A stretch of 64,000 nucleotides of DNA, from positions 868,001 to 932,000 of the forward strand of contig CM037878.1 of NCBI GenBank assembly GCA_021292165.1, given 5' to 3'. The notes under the pieces were generated by a model that saw nothing but the letters and a program-made list of their open reading frames with translations, had not been told where the DNA came from and did not search any database. The position numbers were made by a program, and so were the translations under genes. The DNA comes from Shinisaurus crocodilurus. Lineage: Eukaryota; Chordata; Lepidosauria; Squamata; Shinisauridae. This document shows positions 53,717 to 63,945 of the stretch, one piece after another (within the stretch, counting starts at the first letter, position 1; each line of letters starts with the position of its first letter).

Positions 53717-56263
53717 ATGTTGCCCAAGAACACTGTCCTCCTCCTCCTCCTCCTCCTTGAAAGGGGCGACGGTCAGACGTCCTGCAGCACAGGGGGTCCG
53801 GACTGCCCCAGGCCCTACCAGGATGTCTACACAAAAACCAGAGATGTCACAGAGATTCCAAAGTCAGTAGATCCCATCATTACTGAAATGTTCTTTGTGG
53901 AAACCAGCCTTGTTGAAGTCAGAGAGGGAGCCTTCCAGAACATGCCCAACCTGGCGAAAGTTGACTTTATTAACAACAAGATCAAAACTGTTGAGGTGGG
54001 AGCATTTGATCACTTAGGGAAACTGGAGGAGTTGGAGTTATCGGGCGCAGAGTTAGGCAGTCTTCCTGCGGGCAGCTTCCGAAGTCTGTCTCGTTTGTGG
54101 AAACTGAACTTGCGGGACTCCGGTATCAATGGGATCGAGAAAGGACTGTTCCACAACCTCGGGAACCTGGAGGAGCTTTACCTGCATTTGAATGCAATCC
54201 CTGCTCTTCCTGAAGGTGTCTTTGATGGGCTTCCCAAACTGACCTTGTTACACTTGGCCGGAAACAAGATTTCAAGCATCTCCAAGGATGTCTTCAAGCA
54301 ACTGGCTCAGCTGAAAACTCTTCGGCTGCATCAGAACGAGATCAGTGACCTTGCAGAGGGGAGTCTGGGCAGTCAGCAAGCACTGACAGAGCTCAACCTC
54401 AGGAAGAACAGGATCCGAACTCTGCCACCCAATTTGCTAAGGAATCTGACCAGCTTGGAGAAGCTTTTCCTGGACAACAACCTGATTGAGGCCCTCCCAA
54501 ATGAGATATTCCTTGGACTGAAAAAAGTGAAACAGCTGGAGCTGGCTTCCAACCAGCTGCAGGTGCTCCCCGACCGGCTGCTGGCAGAGATGCCTCTGCT
54601 CCAAGAGCTGGACCTGAGCAAGAACAAGCTCTCTTCTCTGGGGAGCCTGGTGCTGCATTCTTTCCCCAAACTGACAACCCTTAAACTCCAGAGGAACCGC
54701 CTTGAGAGCATTCCCACAGGTCTGTTCGACAACTGTGGAAATCTGACCTCAGTGTATCTCGGTGAGAATCCATGGAGGTGTGACTGTCATCTTCTCTATC
54801 TTTACCAGTGGATGAAAGTTAATTCCAAAAGAGTGAAGGAAGCCACTAAGGTCAAGTGTAGAAGCCCTGATGGTCTGGCTGGGAAAGTGGTCAGCTGGCT
54901 GACAGAAGACCAGTTGATCTGTTTAACAACCACACCCACTCCAGCCACCTTTGAAAGCACATGGCTGTCCATGTCCACTTTTCCACCTGCTGTCACAGGA
55001 AAAATAAGCACAACACTTCCCCCGGCCAGTAAAATTGTCACCACTGCTGATGTTACAACCACCACCATCCGTGAGCCCACCGCTACCAGGACTGGAGCCA
55101 CAACCTTCAAGATCACCACCAGCACAGAGACTCCAGCTACAACAAGCCCCCAAATCGCCAGCACTGAGAGTCCCACCAAATCCTTGAATATCATGAGCAG
55201 CAGCAGGACATCCCCTGAAACTACCACCACCACCACCACCACCACCACCACCACCACCACCACCACCACCGAGGCTCCAGTTACAAGCCCTCAAATCACC
55301 ACCAGCACTCAGAATCCCACGTCAACTGAGACAACCCCTGAAACTACCACCACAATTTCAAGCACAACCTCTAAATCCATCACAACCACACCTGCAACTC
55401 CCAAAGTAGAGTTGACCTCCACTGAGATTCCATCCATGACCTCCCAGATCACTACAGCCACGAGTATTCAAACAATAACCCCTGAATTCTCCAGTACCAG
55501 GACTGCCACTACCACCCCTGACATTACCCCTGAGGCATCACTTGCCTCCGTGTCTGGTGTCAGCTCAACCACAACCACTCACGTCTTCACCACTGTTAAG
55601 TCATCCATAGCTGCTTCTGATACACCCCCAAGCAGCTTGGAACCATCAGCCCCATTACACTCGATCGGCACCACAGGCAGCCAGACACACATCACAATAC
55701 TATCGCCAACGCTTGAGATCACCCCTACAGAGCAATTCTCTCCTGTGGGGGAATCTGGTGCCCCAGTAAGCACTGTGATGTGCCTCTACAATGCCAGTGC
55801 TCCAAGTGGATGTAACTCTGGCCCCTCAGCTGCAGAACCAACAGCCAAGCAAGAAGTAATGACACCCTCCAGGACACCCACAGCCATCACTTCCACTGAG
55901 ACAGAGACTCAGATGTCTGTCGTTGGTACAGTCACAGCACCTCAAGCTGAAACGAGCAGCACATTTTTCTCATCAACCGTCAGTCCAGCAAGGACATCAC
56001 CTGAAAGCCCTGGGACCAGCCGCCCAATTAACTCTCTTTTGCTCCCATCCCAGCCCTTGGCTTGGGGTTTTTCACTAAGTTCTAACTACCGGTACTGCAA
56101 GCTGTCTCTCGTGATGTATCTGTCCATGCTTTGTGTTGAAATTTGCTGTACAATTGCCTTGGCAAGGTTTGCATGCGTGCTGTGCAAAGCCACACAGTCT
56201 CTAGACATGCCATCTGGGCCTGTGAAGCTGGTGGATGTGAAGCACAGGAAAGAGAAGCTGTAA
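53717..56263 (+). CDS. LRR membrane mucin of the CPN2/LRRC15 cluster, orthologue unknown
   Basis: It encodes 848 residues: signal peptide MLPKNTVLLLLLLLERGDG, a reduced N-cap (only CSTGGPDC; the later LRRNT cysteines are missing), and 12 LRRs. The LRRCT 'NPWRCDCHLLYLYQWM' ends at Cys402. A stalk of about 385 residues rich in Thr, Ser and Pro follows, with 17 consecutive Thr (502-518), probably densely O-glycosylated. Then come one membrane span (about 796-820, unusual in holding Glu808 and several Cys) and a ~25-residue cytosolic tail ending RKEKL. The first LRR 'EMFFVETSL' recalls CPN2 'QLLFVQTSL'. LRRs plus sialomucin stalk plus anchor recall GPIb-alpha, but the tail has no resemblance I can see. 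The start is the first ATG after acceptor 'ggtttcttccag' (AG 53714-53715); an in-frame ATG at 53675 lies before it. The exon is less GC-rich than its neighbours. Function unknown; a cell-surface adhesion or receptor role is a guess. Confidence 0.88.
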   Translation: MLPKNTVLLLLLLLERGDGQTSCSTGGPDCPRPYQDVYTKTRDVTEIPKSVDPIITEMFFVETSLVEVREGAFQNMPNLAKVDFINNKIKTVEVGAFDHLGKLEELELSGAELGSLPAGSFRSLSRLWKLNLRDSGINGIEKGLFHNLGNLEELYLHLNAIPALPEGVFDGLPKLTLLHLAGNKISSISKDVFKQLAQLKTLRLHQNEISDLAEGSLGSQQALTELNLRKNRIRTLPPNLLRNLTSLEKLFLDNNLIEALPNEIFLGLKKVKQLELASNQLQVLPDRLLAEMPLLQELDLSKNKLSSLGSLVLHSFPKLTTLKLQRNRLESIPTGLFDNCGNLTSVYLGENPWRCDCHLLYLYQWMKVNSKRVKEATKVKCRSPDGLAGKVVSWLTEDQLICLTTTPTPATFESTWLSMSTFPPAVTGKISTTLPPASKIVTTADVTTTTIREPTATRTGATTFKITTSTETPATTSPQIASTESPTKSLNIMSSSRTSPETTTTTTTTTTTTTTTTTEAPVTSPQITTSTQNPTSTETTPETTTTISSTTSKSITTTPATPKVELTSTEIPSMTSQITTATSIQTITPEFSSTRTATTTPDITPEASLASVSGVSSTTTTHVFTTVKSSIAASDTPPSSLEPSAPLHSIGTTGSQTHITILSPTLEITPTEQFSPVGESGAPVSTVMCLYNASAPSGCNSGPSAAEPTAKQEVMTPSRTPTAITSTETETQMSVVGTVTAPQAETSSTFFSSTVSPARTSPESPGTSRPINSLLLPSQPLAWGFSLSSNYRYCKLSLVMYLSMLCVEICCTIALARFACVLCKATQSLDMPSGPVKLVDVKHRKEKL
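55220..55270 (+). repeat. (ACC)n coding microsatellite, 17 threonines
   Basis: One ACT followed by sixteen ACC codons lies inside the mucin stalk of the LRR gene. The unbroken codon run suggests recent slippage, and length variation between individuals is likely. GPIb-alpha in humans also varies in stalk repeat number. Confidence 0.93.
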
Positions 56264-58499
56264 AGGTGCTTGGACAGCAGGAAAGCCAGTCCGCAAATCT
56301 GGCCCAACGGGACTGCCTGACACCAGTGGTTAGCATCAGCAGGTGCCTGCCAGGACTCAGCATTAAATGGAGGGAGCTCTCTCTCTTGCTGCTCCTCTCC
56401 TTGCCGTTGCTGCCCACTGTCTCCAGAGGGAGAGGGAGAGGGTGAACTGCACCAGAGCCAAGAGCAGCCAGGAGGAGGAGGAACTAGGAAGCTGCCTTGG
56501 ACCAGGTCAGATGTTTGGTCTGTCTAGGGTCTTGGGATTGTCTGCACACCTCTGTCTGTGGGCTGTCCGGTCCATGTCTGGTTTAAAAATAATGAACCAT
56601 GATAAGAAGGGAGAGCAGAGGAGGCCTTGAAGTGGCCCATCCAGTCAGCAGCACCTGGACACCAGACGGAGCAGCAGTCACAAAGGCACCTGGTCACCGT
56701 CTTCCCCACTAGGCTGAGATGTATTTCTATTTCAAATTATAGGCATTATTTCCAAATTTGCATCTGTGGCAAATATTGGGACCCATATTTCCCTGCCCGA
56801 CCTAGCTAAGCATCTACGAGATTCCATGATCAAGTGCATCAAATGATATTCTGCATTAAGATTTCATGATTGCTGTTTACCCCAAGAGCCAATCCCACAG
56901 AGCTGGGCCTCCTAGGTGGAGAGAAAGCATCTCTCTGAACACAGGCCTTGGGAATCTTGTTGTGATCCTTAACATTCTGTGCCAAGATGTATAGTGGTAA
57001 ATAGTTGACAGTGGAGGTTCTTGTGTCAAAACAGGGCAGTGTAAATCAAGAGGCTCACAATGGTATTAAGACATAAGTGGTAATAGCCATACGCTAGAAA
57101 CATTATCAACCAGGAAGGGTGCTTGAAATGGGAAACAGAGGGTCTACCAGGCTAAGACACAAACAGAATTATTTAAAGACAATGAATTCATTCACCACTA
57201 TATCTATCGCATGTTATAATATTCACAGATTTTTATACACATGTTTTTAAGGTAGAAATCCAGTTTTGAGACTGGGAGATATAGATTTATCTACACATAT
57301 AGTTTGATTTAGATAATGTTTTTATATTTCTATTGTATTAAGAGGAAACAAAATTTAAATGTGCGTTAGCAGATGAACATGTGTTGTGACAAATATTTGT
57401 TCCAGAAGTCTTTGCAAGACTCCTGCACCAACCTGCATAATGGGTTACCTTGCAAATATTCATGTTAAATGGAGATAGTGGTCTCTACACTCTCCTAAGC
57501 TACAATTTTCATTACAAAGCATATAAAATGTTTAAATGGATTCCTATATTAAGTTTGAATCAGTTTGATCCTAGCAGAAGCATTCATGCTGACATGCTGT
57601 GACTTTTCACTGACCTAGAAGCCTGCTATTGTTAAAGTAACATGGGAAAGATAAGGTGGAACCATTTCCCCATCTGAACTCAGGAAAAAGCAACACGTGC
57701 ATTAGATAAGAAGTAAGTATAATTGCTTACGTGTAGTATTGTTCATATGTTCTGCTTATGACACAAATGAGTAAAGATGACATAAAATATTGTGTAAAAT
57801 ACATAGAACTGAAAAACACTTCAGATTTAAAATTGCAAAACAACAGACCTGCGAAAGAACACAGATAACTTAAGGAATGGTGGCGTAGCAGTGGTAACAA
57901 GGATATGAAGTAAATATATTACTTCCAGATCATACTGGGAATTCTGGAAAAAATAAGAACTGATTGTTATGAGCTGAGCTCCATGCTTTGTAAAACATAC
58001 ATAAGCAGCTCATAAGAAATCTAAGAGTATCTTGCCCAAATATCATTTCTGAGCTGAAGCAAAAAAAAATTAGAGAAGCCCAAGTGAGGACAGGTGTTAT
58101 TGTCCTAATGAGGACAGCTGTTTGATCCTAACTTTCCTCAGCTCCAGCTCTCATATTTATATGATTTCTTATAAAACAGCCCATGGGTTATGCAAGGGTT
58201 GTTTAACCCTCACATAAGCCACCCTCGCCAAGTTCGCATGACACGATAAGCCATGGCGGCCGTCCCCCCAGGGCTTGAATATTCAAAATGACTACCGGCA
58301 TGCACCGCAATGCCATGACTGCAGCCCGCAATGCTGGGCTACGGCGATCATGCATACCCAGTAGAAGGCAGGTTCCTGTGTTCCTAGCTTCCTGTCTTAT
58401 GGCCTTAACATGCCAAAAGGAATGAGGTACAGCTAAATTGATGTTCTGTGTTTGTGGTCAGTCTGAATGTGCCTTCAAGGTCCCTTATGAAGGTGTGCG
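56264..58499. other. 3' flank of the LRR-mucin gene and AT-rich intergenic DNA
   Basis: The first several hundred bases are probably 3' UTR. ATTAAA near 56363 is a weak poly-A candidate and no clear AATAAA follows soon after. The remainder is AT-rich and without recognisable genes. At 58220-58300 the phrase 'aagttcgcatgacacgataagccatgg' matches the ends of the palindromic element family at 19460. Confidence 0.42.
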
Positions 58500-59353
58500 A
58501 GGAAAAGCAGAGTGCCTCGCATGAGTGAGATGGAAGATTTAAAATCCTATTCCCATGTGCAGATGCCCATAAATCCACACACAGAAGTTCAGATCTGTCT
58601 CTCCCACTCCCAGCGCAGCTTTCCAACGTATCGGATGTCAGCCAGATCTGCTTCCTCCTGTTTGCAGATTCCAGTAGTAAGGAAATAACTCTGTAAACTC
58701 CACAGGTCTATTTACTACCTGTTTATTTACTTAACAAAGCTTATTCTACAGAGTATACATTTCCATGTGCAGAGTATAATGCATAGCAAGCATTTAATCC
58801 AGTGGAGCAAGTTGAGCTTCACTCCACTCAGCACAGACATTACATGATTGCATTTAGTCCAGCAAGCACTAGTCAGAAGACAAGAGAGTGAAGAAGAGAG
58901 AACAGTTCAGCATCTCTCCAAAATGGCTACAGACAGAGAAACAACAAGTCAGTACGTCATCAGAACATACAAACCACGTGACCAGCTCGTATTTCTTTCA
59001 CACCTACTTTTCCCATGAGAAACACACAGGAAGTAGGAGACAAAACATTTATTTATTTATTTATTATTAATATTTATTTATCGCCCATCTGGCCGGCAAC
59101 CGGCCACCCTGGGCGATGTACACAGAATAAAATACATAAATGCAATAAAATACATTTAAACAATATAAAAATTTTAAAATCTTAACCCACCCCATATTCC
59201 CGCCTGAACAACCAGGTTTTTAATGAGCGACGGAAGCTCATCAGCGAGGGGGCATGGCGGAGGTCACTCGGAGGTCAAAACATAACTTGTTTACCAGACA
59301 TTCTGTTCCTTTCATTTGTAAACAATGTGCCACAGCTGGTGATTGTGATACAT
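58500..59353 (+). mobile_element. putative LTR with an L2 tail inserted
   Basis: Shared words with 6480-7130 are 'acctgtttatttactta.caaag', 'ctacagagtat.cattccat' and 'ccatgtgcagagta'. It ends 'gtgatacatatcacaaca'. It is interrupted at 59049-59275 by an L2 tail. The sequence after the end (59354-60631) may be the internal part of the same retroelement. The 5' boundary is uncertain. Confidence 0.42.
59049..59275 (-). mobile_element. L2-type LINE 3' tail, TSD CAAAACAT
   Basis: An (AAAT)n tail and 'gatgggcgataaataaatatt' read on the minus strand, then 'gtacatcgcccagggtggcc' and 'cattaaaaacctggttgttcaggcggg'. The flanking 8-mer CAAAACAT is repeated at 59041-59048 and 59276-59283, defining the insertion exactly. 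It matches 16268-16487 and 25453-25700. Confidence 0.9.
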
Positions 59354-60631
59354 ATCACAACACCTTACACTACAGCCCAGTGCCTCTCACCACCCAGAGG
59401 TGGGGTGCGCATGAGGAACACTGGTGTGAGAGGTGGGATTGGATCTGTGAGCCAAGGCATGGAGAGTGAAATGGCAATGCTCTTGCAGCAGGAGGAAGCT
59501 GGCAGGGCAAGAGAACCAGCAGCGCCCGAGGCTTCATAGCAGCAAATGGAAGCCTTGAGGCAGCAACCCTGGGAAGACCTGAGAACAGCCGTGGAGATCA
59601 CTGTGAGGCCCCCGCAGGCAGCTGATGAGGACTCCGGGCCTCTGAGCAGCCGCTGCAACCATTATGGCTGAAGCAGGAGCCCAGCAGCGGAGCAACAGCT
59701 TGGGGTGGCTGACGAGATCCAGGGCATGGATGGGCAGCTGAAGGCCTTGGCCCCTGGAGGTTTCCGTCAGCAGCAGGGAGGCAAGAGGGTTTGTGGGCCC
59801 AGGAGCTGCCAGCGAGGTATGACCGTGGCGCTGGAGAAAGACCCTCCAGGGCAGGGGAAAAAGCCAGGGGAAGGATCTGCAGGAGCTGGCGGAGGCGGAG
59901 CCAAGATGGGGAACGTGAGTGTCACGGAGGACGCAGCCAGAGGATGGAGAATATCGGGTGGGCCTTCCTACGCACAGAAGAAAAAGAGCTGGAGAAGAAG
60001 CTCCAAGAATCAGAAAAGTGGCCGGGAGAAGGAGGATGTGCAGTCCCTGGTGGAGGGGCCTGCAGGGAAGACAAGATGGCTACAGTTCTGGGAACTGTTT
60101 GTTGGTTTTTTGCAGGGGTGTTCCTGATACCTTTGCCAGTGCTTGTACCACTGTTTCTTATTTGTGTCCTCCTTTGCATGCTAATGGTGGTGGGACTAGG
60201 GGTTTTGGCTGATTTTTGAGAAGAATCCTGATAGCATTTGGAATGTCTAAGATTCTCTAGAAATGTGCCTGCTTAGATTATGTGAGCACCCTGCTTTCAG
60301 ATGGCAGAGGAAAAGTCCACCTTTGCTTGCCATGGCTTGAGGATGGAAGCCTGATGCCTGGAGAAATGCTAATGAACTTTGTCTATTGTGTTGCAGATTA
60401 GTGGCTGATGAATAGCAACTGCAATGAAGAAACAGCTGGAATTTGGGGCTGATGTTAGGGAAATATCACCTTGTGCTTTGGCCATGTGTTTTTTAATATC
60501 GGTCCCTTTCTGTCTCTTATGTTTTAATATCGGTCCCTTTCTGTCTCTCATAGGAGAAGCTGTTACATTGGCTGTCTTGTTTGTTTGTTTTTAGCGGACT
60601 GGAGTCCAGACTTTGTCAGAAGGGGGAATAG
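59354..60631 (+). mobile_element. unassigned coding-like segment, possibly deleted retroelement interior
   Basis: Open frames at about 59465-60225 encode Gln/Glu/Ala-rich text ('MAMLLQQEEAGRAREPAAPEA', 'QQMEALRQQPWEDLR') interrupted by stops. Another frame (59791-60219) ends in a strongly hydrophobic stretch after 'KMATVLGTVCWFFAG'. A purine tract AGAAGGGGGAATAG at 60619-60631 directly before TGTTACC resembles a polypurine tract with the first bases of a 3' LTR. The 3' LTR itself is not recognisable. A 32-base unit ('ttttaatatcggtccctttctgtctct') is repeated at 60488-60551. I cannot name the element. Confidence 0.35.
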
Positions 60632-60807
60632 TGTTACCTATGTGTTGGGGTCAGTCTATATGACCTTCAGGAATCCTTTAGAGCCCAGAGCCTCTGATTC
60701 CAAAGTGAGGCAGGATCTCTTCCAAGACTTACCTTCTGTCTCAAGACTGTGATTATGCAGACACAATGATGACTCCAATATCATGCCCTCTTTCCCCCCC
60801 ACCCCAC

Positions 60808-60965
60808 TTTTTGTATTACTGGTATCTTGCTTGATCCACTAGCTTTGTTGTTCTTCATTTGATTAATGGCTTTTTTTACTTCATCCAAAGTGGGGAGTAT
60901 TGCAAGTTCCTCTCTAATTTGTTTTTCGTCGGGAGTCAGAAATCCTTGCCCATCTACTGCAAACC
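60808..60965 (-). mobile_element. LINE pre-RT fragment of another clade
   Basis: On the minus strand the frame reads 'DGQGFLTPDEKQIREELAILPTLDEVKKAINQMKNNKASGSSKIPV'. The motif 'AI.QMKNNKAPG.DGIP' precedes the RT core in several non-LTR clades and differs from the CR1 version. It is abruptly truncated and already degraded (ASGSSKIP). Confidence 0.65.
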
Positions 60966-61044
60966 CGCTCGAGCGAGAGCTGCCGGCGGAAGCCGGTGGA
61001 CCTTCTGCCCACCACACCCGCGTTGCTGAGCCAGACGTGTCCGG

Positions 61045-61245
61045 CCCACGAGGAGGCAGGCTCTGTGCTCCCTTTGCACGCAGAAGGACCCGGATCCCAC
61101 CCCCACCCCCCCGGCCGGCAGCGTCTCCTGGGAGGGCCAGGAAAGCCCCCTGGCCAAAGCCCCGGAGAGCTGCCGCTGCTGTGGTCCGTGTAGACAACAC
61201 TGGGCTGGATGGACCGAGCGGGGTCTGATCTGGTACCAGGCAGCA
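61045..61245 (+). mobile_element. tRNA-derived SINE, second type, worn copy
   Basis: It contains 'tttgcacgcagaaggacccggatccc', 'gccctggccaaagccccggagagctgccgctgc', 'gtccgtgtagacaacactgggctggatggacc' and 'ggtctgatctggtaccaggcagc'. The same body is at 39187-39391. The head with box A is lost. Confidence 0.68.
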
Positions 61246-61492
61246 GCTGCTGCTTCCTCTTTCCAAACCACGCGGAGATCCTCCTGCAAGGAGCCAGCAG
61301 AGGGTGCCCGAGGACAGCTGTCCATGTAGCCCTGGAGGTCTCCTGCCAGCCGGCCGGCCCACTCTCCGGGGGAGATTGTAAAAGGATCCTGCAGGCCCTG
61401 GATTCCGGTGCTCTGCCTCGGGAGCGAGCCTTTCCTGTGAGGACGGTGGCCCCTCAGGGGCAGCGATAAGGCAATCCACACATGCTCAGAGG

Positions 61493-61650
61493 TTTCATAG
61501 ATTTCATAGATCATAGAGTTGGAAGGAGCCTACAAGGCTAGCGAGTCCAACCCCCTGCTCAATGCAGGAAACTAGAGGAGGGGTCTCCCATCCAAGTAAT
61601 AACCAGGCTTGACCCTGCTTAGCTTTCCACACTCAGACAAGCTGAGCCAG
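61493..61650 (-). mobile_element. 5S-rRNA-derived SINE with a CR1 tail
   Basis: On the minus strand 'GGAAAGCTAAGCAGGGTC' and 'GCCTGGTTATTACTTGG' followed by 'ATGGGAGACC' (61576-61615) match the internal promoter of 5S rRNA, box A and box C, with few changes. Immediately downstream comes 'cctctagtttcctgcattgagcagggggttggactcg...ggctccttccaactctatgatctatgaa', which is the CR1 3' end. A 5S head on a CR1 tail is the layout of SINE3-type elements. The 5' part of the 5S (first ~35 bases) is decayed. Confidence 0.78.
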
Positions 61651-63479
61651 CATAAGCCACAGGCCTGTATGTGCTGCTGTCTTCATTGCTACATCATGTT
61701 CCCCAGGCAGCTCGTGCTTGTGCCAAGGATCCACCCTCCACACGGCCAGGTGCAGAGCGACCCCCGCAGTAGCCGCCAGCTGCACCCTTTCCTGCTCCGG
61801 GGGCCCAGCGGCTCCTTGTTTCCTCCTTTGCCATGGGCAGATATCCAGCCGACCACCCGTGGCTTCTGCCGCTGCGCTCCTTCCTGCAGATGGGCAGCAC
61901 TTTCTCGGGGAGGCATCGCTTCCCATGCCGACGACACACACGGCCACCTGTGCACAAACGGGTTTGGCAGGTTTCTGAAACAACACACAATCCTTCTAGC
62001 CCAGTATTGACTGAGCATTTTGCAGCCCCAGCCGAGACGTGTGTGTGCCAGGAGTTCTGGGACTGCTGGCCTGGATCCGATGCTGCTGGGATGGCTTGCT
62101 TCGCTCGGGCCCGTCTCACCCCTTTGCGCAGCGCGAAGCCCAGGCTCGTTGCCAGCAGGGAACTGGGAGCAGCCGCCAAGCACGGATCCCCCGCAAGTGA
62201 GGCAGCCGGGATGGCCTGCTTGCCACATCCACGCTTCACATTTGTAGGTGTCCACTGAAAACGGATAGAGTGTGCGCCTGAGGTGTAATTTGTGCAACAG
62301 CCTTTGTAGCCCACGAGCAGCAGTGGGAAAGCTCAGTGCTTATCTGTACCTGTGAATGCTTTCAGCACCCGTGGAGGTGTCCAAACACCAGCCTGTCGTT
62401 TTTGGCCTGAAGGTCTCCTGGGTGGACAGAGAAAGGACGAGAGCTTGCAGACTCTCGCCTGGGCCCTTGCGCTGCCTGCCAGCAGTTGCTGGAAATGGCC
62501 TGGATGTTTCCCAGGAGAGCTGGCCCAGGGCATACCACCCATCTGCCCTCAATTAGGCAGCTGAAAGTGGGCCCGGGGACTGAGGAGCTCCACCATGTCT
62601 TGGGGCTGCATTTCTGAACCTTCCGCCGCTCGCCAGAGCCCTGACAACATCTGGAAAAGGCATGAGCTGCTCTGAGAGCAGGAGGAAAGGAACAGTGTTT
62701 GTTCAGGGGAGGGCCGGCCAAGTAGCCTTGCAGTGGGGCGGGTAACCAGAGCCAGATTGCGCGCGGGGGGGGGGGCACGCCTGGCAGCTCATACATCTGC
62801 CTCTCCCAAACTGTTTCCTCAGAGAGGGTTCTCTCAAGGGGTCCTGGCAAGCTTAGCCCAGCCCAGGAGAGAGGGGCTTAGGCCTGTCAGAGCCTGGATG
62901 GCCACCTCCGCTTTGAGCCAGGCGAGGGCTGGAGGGGGGATTAGCACTACATAATCACATCCTCGGGGGCGTTCCAGGAGGCCAGCGCCTCCTCCATCAT
63001 CGGGTCGGCCAGGAGGCTGCTCCACAGTGAAGCAGCAACTTCCTTTCTGGAGGCCGGTGGGCTTTTTTAGGCACACCGTCTTTGCAATGTGCAAATGGAG
63101 AGCATCAAGGCAAGCCAAATTCCGCCGAGCACCAGCGGCATCTCCCACTGGAAGAACTGCCACAACATGGTGGCTGCAGTGGAACAGTTTAAAAAAAATC
63201 CTGGATACCACTTTTGGGGGCGGGAATCATATTTTCTCCTTAACTCTTATGGCAACTCTATTATTTATTTATTTATTGAAAGTAAAGAGGCAGCAGTGCT
63301 TGATTTAATGATAATTACAAAACAAAATAATGGCCTGAAAATCCTTCAAAGAAAGAATCTTTGCCAATCCCTTTTGAGGAACCTGTGGCAAAACAGTGCC
63401 ATGAATGAGGGGGAAAAGAGCCAGTAGCTAGCCGCAGCCAAAGAGCACAAAGGCCTGGGATGTGCGAGACACGCGTGTG

Positions 63480-63510
<31 letters not shown>

Positions 63511-63945
63511 AGCCTGGACACAGTTCCATGGCCTGCACTGATCACTGCAATCAGCTGCAGAAACCCAACACGGCCGAGGAAGGTGCAGATGGAGTGCAAT
63601 TCCCAAATTCTTCGCGTGCAGATTCCAAGATGAAACTGCTGCTGCTTCACTTCTAAAATACCACATTGCTGCCTCTTTGGGCTTGTGAACGTAACGGGTT
63701 TGCCGTACAGGATGCTGCAAAGTTGCGGTTCATGTAGGCAGCCCCTGGCCCCTGGTTTCTGCACATCTGGGAATCGCTGTCTGCACACAGGAAGCTCCGC
63801 TTCAAAGAGGGAGAAAGGACTGTTCCCACTTAAGCTTAACAAGGTGCAAATGTGTGTGGAGAAGGAAATCCTGCGCTGCTCCTCGGCCATCATGTTCCCT
63901 GTGGGTTGGTCTGACCTATCTCCCATCCCTCATTTTGGCCCATCC
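61651..63945. other. non-coding stretch, no gene recognised
   Basis: No family-matching exon was found. A (CA)n tract lies at 63480-63508 and a (TTTA)n-type tract at about 63260-63280. Frames on both strands are overlapping and motif-free. Confidence 0.42.

Noticed and set aside
54802..55269. Minus-strand frame with a long poly-Val run
   Set aside because: It is the reverse of the ACC threonine run in the mucin stalk and has no independent support.
53717..56263. Naming the third LRR gene GP5 or GP1BA
   Set aside because: GP5 should have about 15 LRRs and no long mucin stalk and should lie on the other side of LRRC15. The membrane span and tail do not resemble what I know of GP1BA. I left the symbol empty.
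61576..61640. Possible 5S rRNA gene or pseudogene on its own
   Set aside because: The 5S part is incomplete and runs directly into a CR1 tail, so it is better read as a SINE head.
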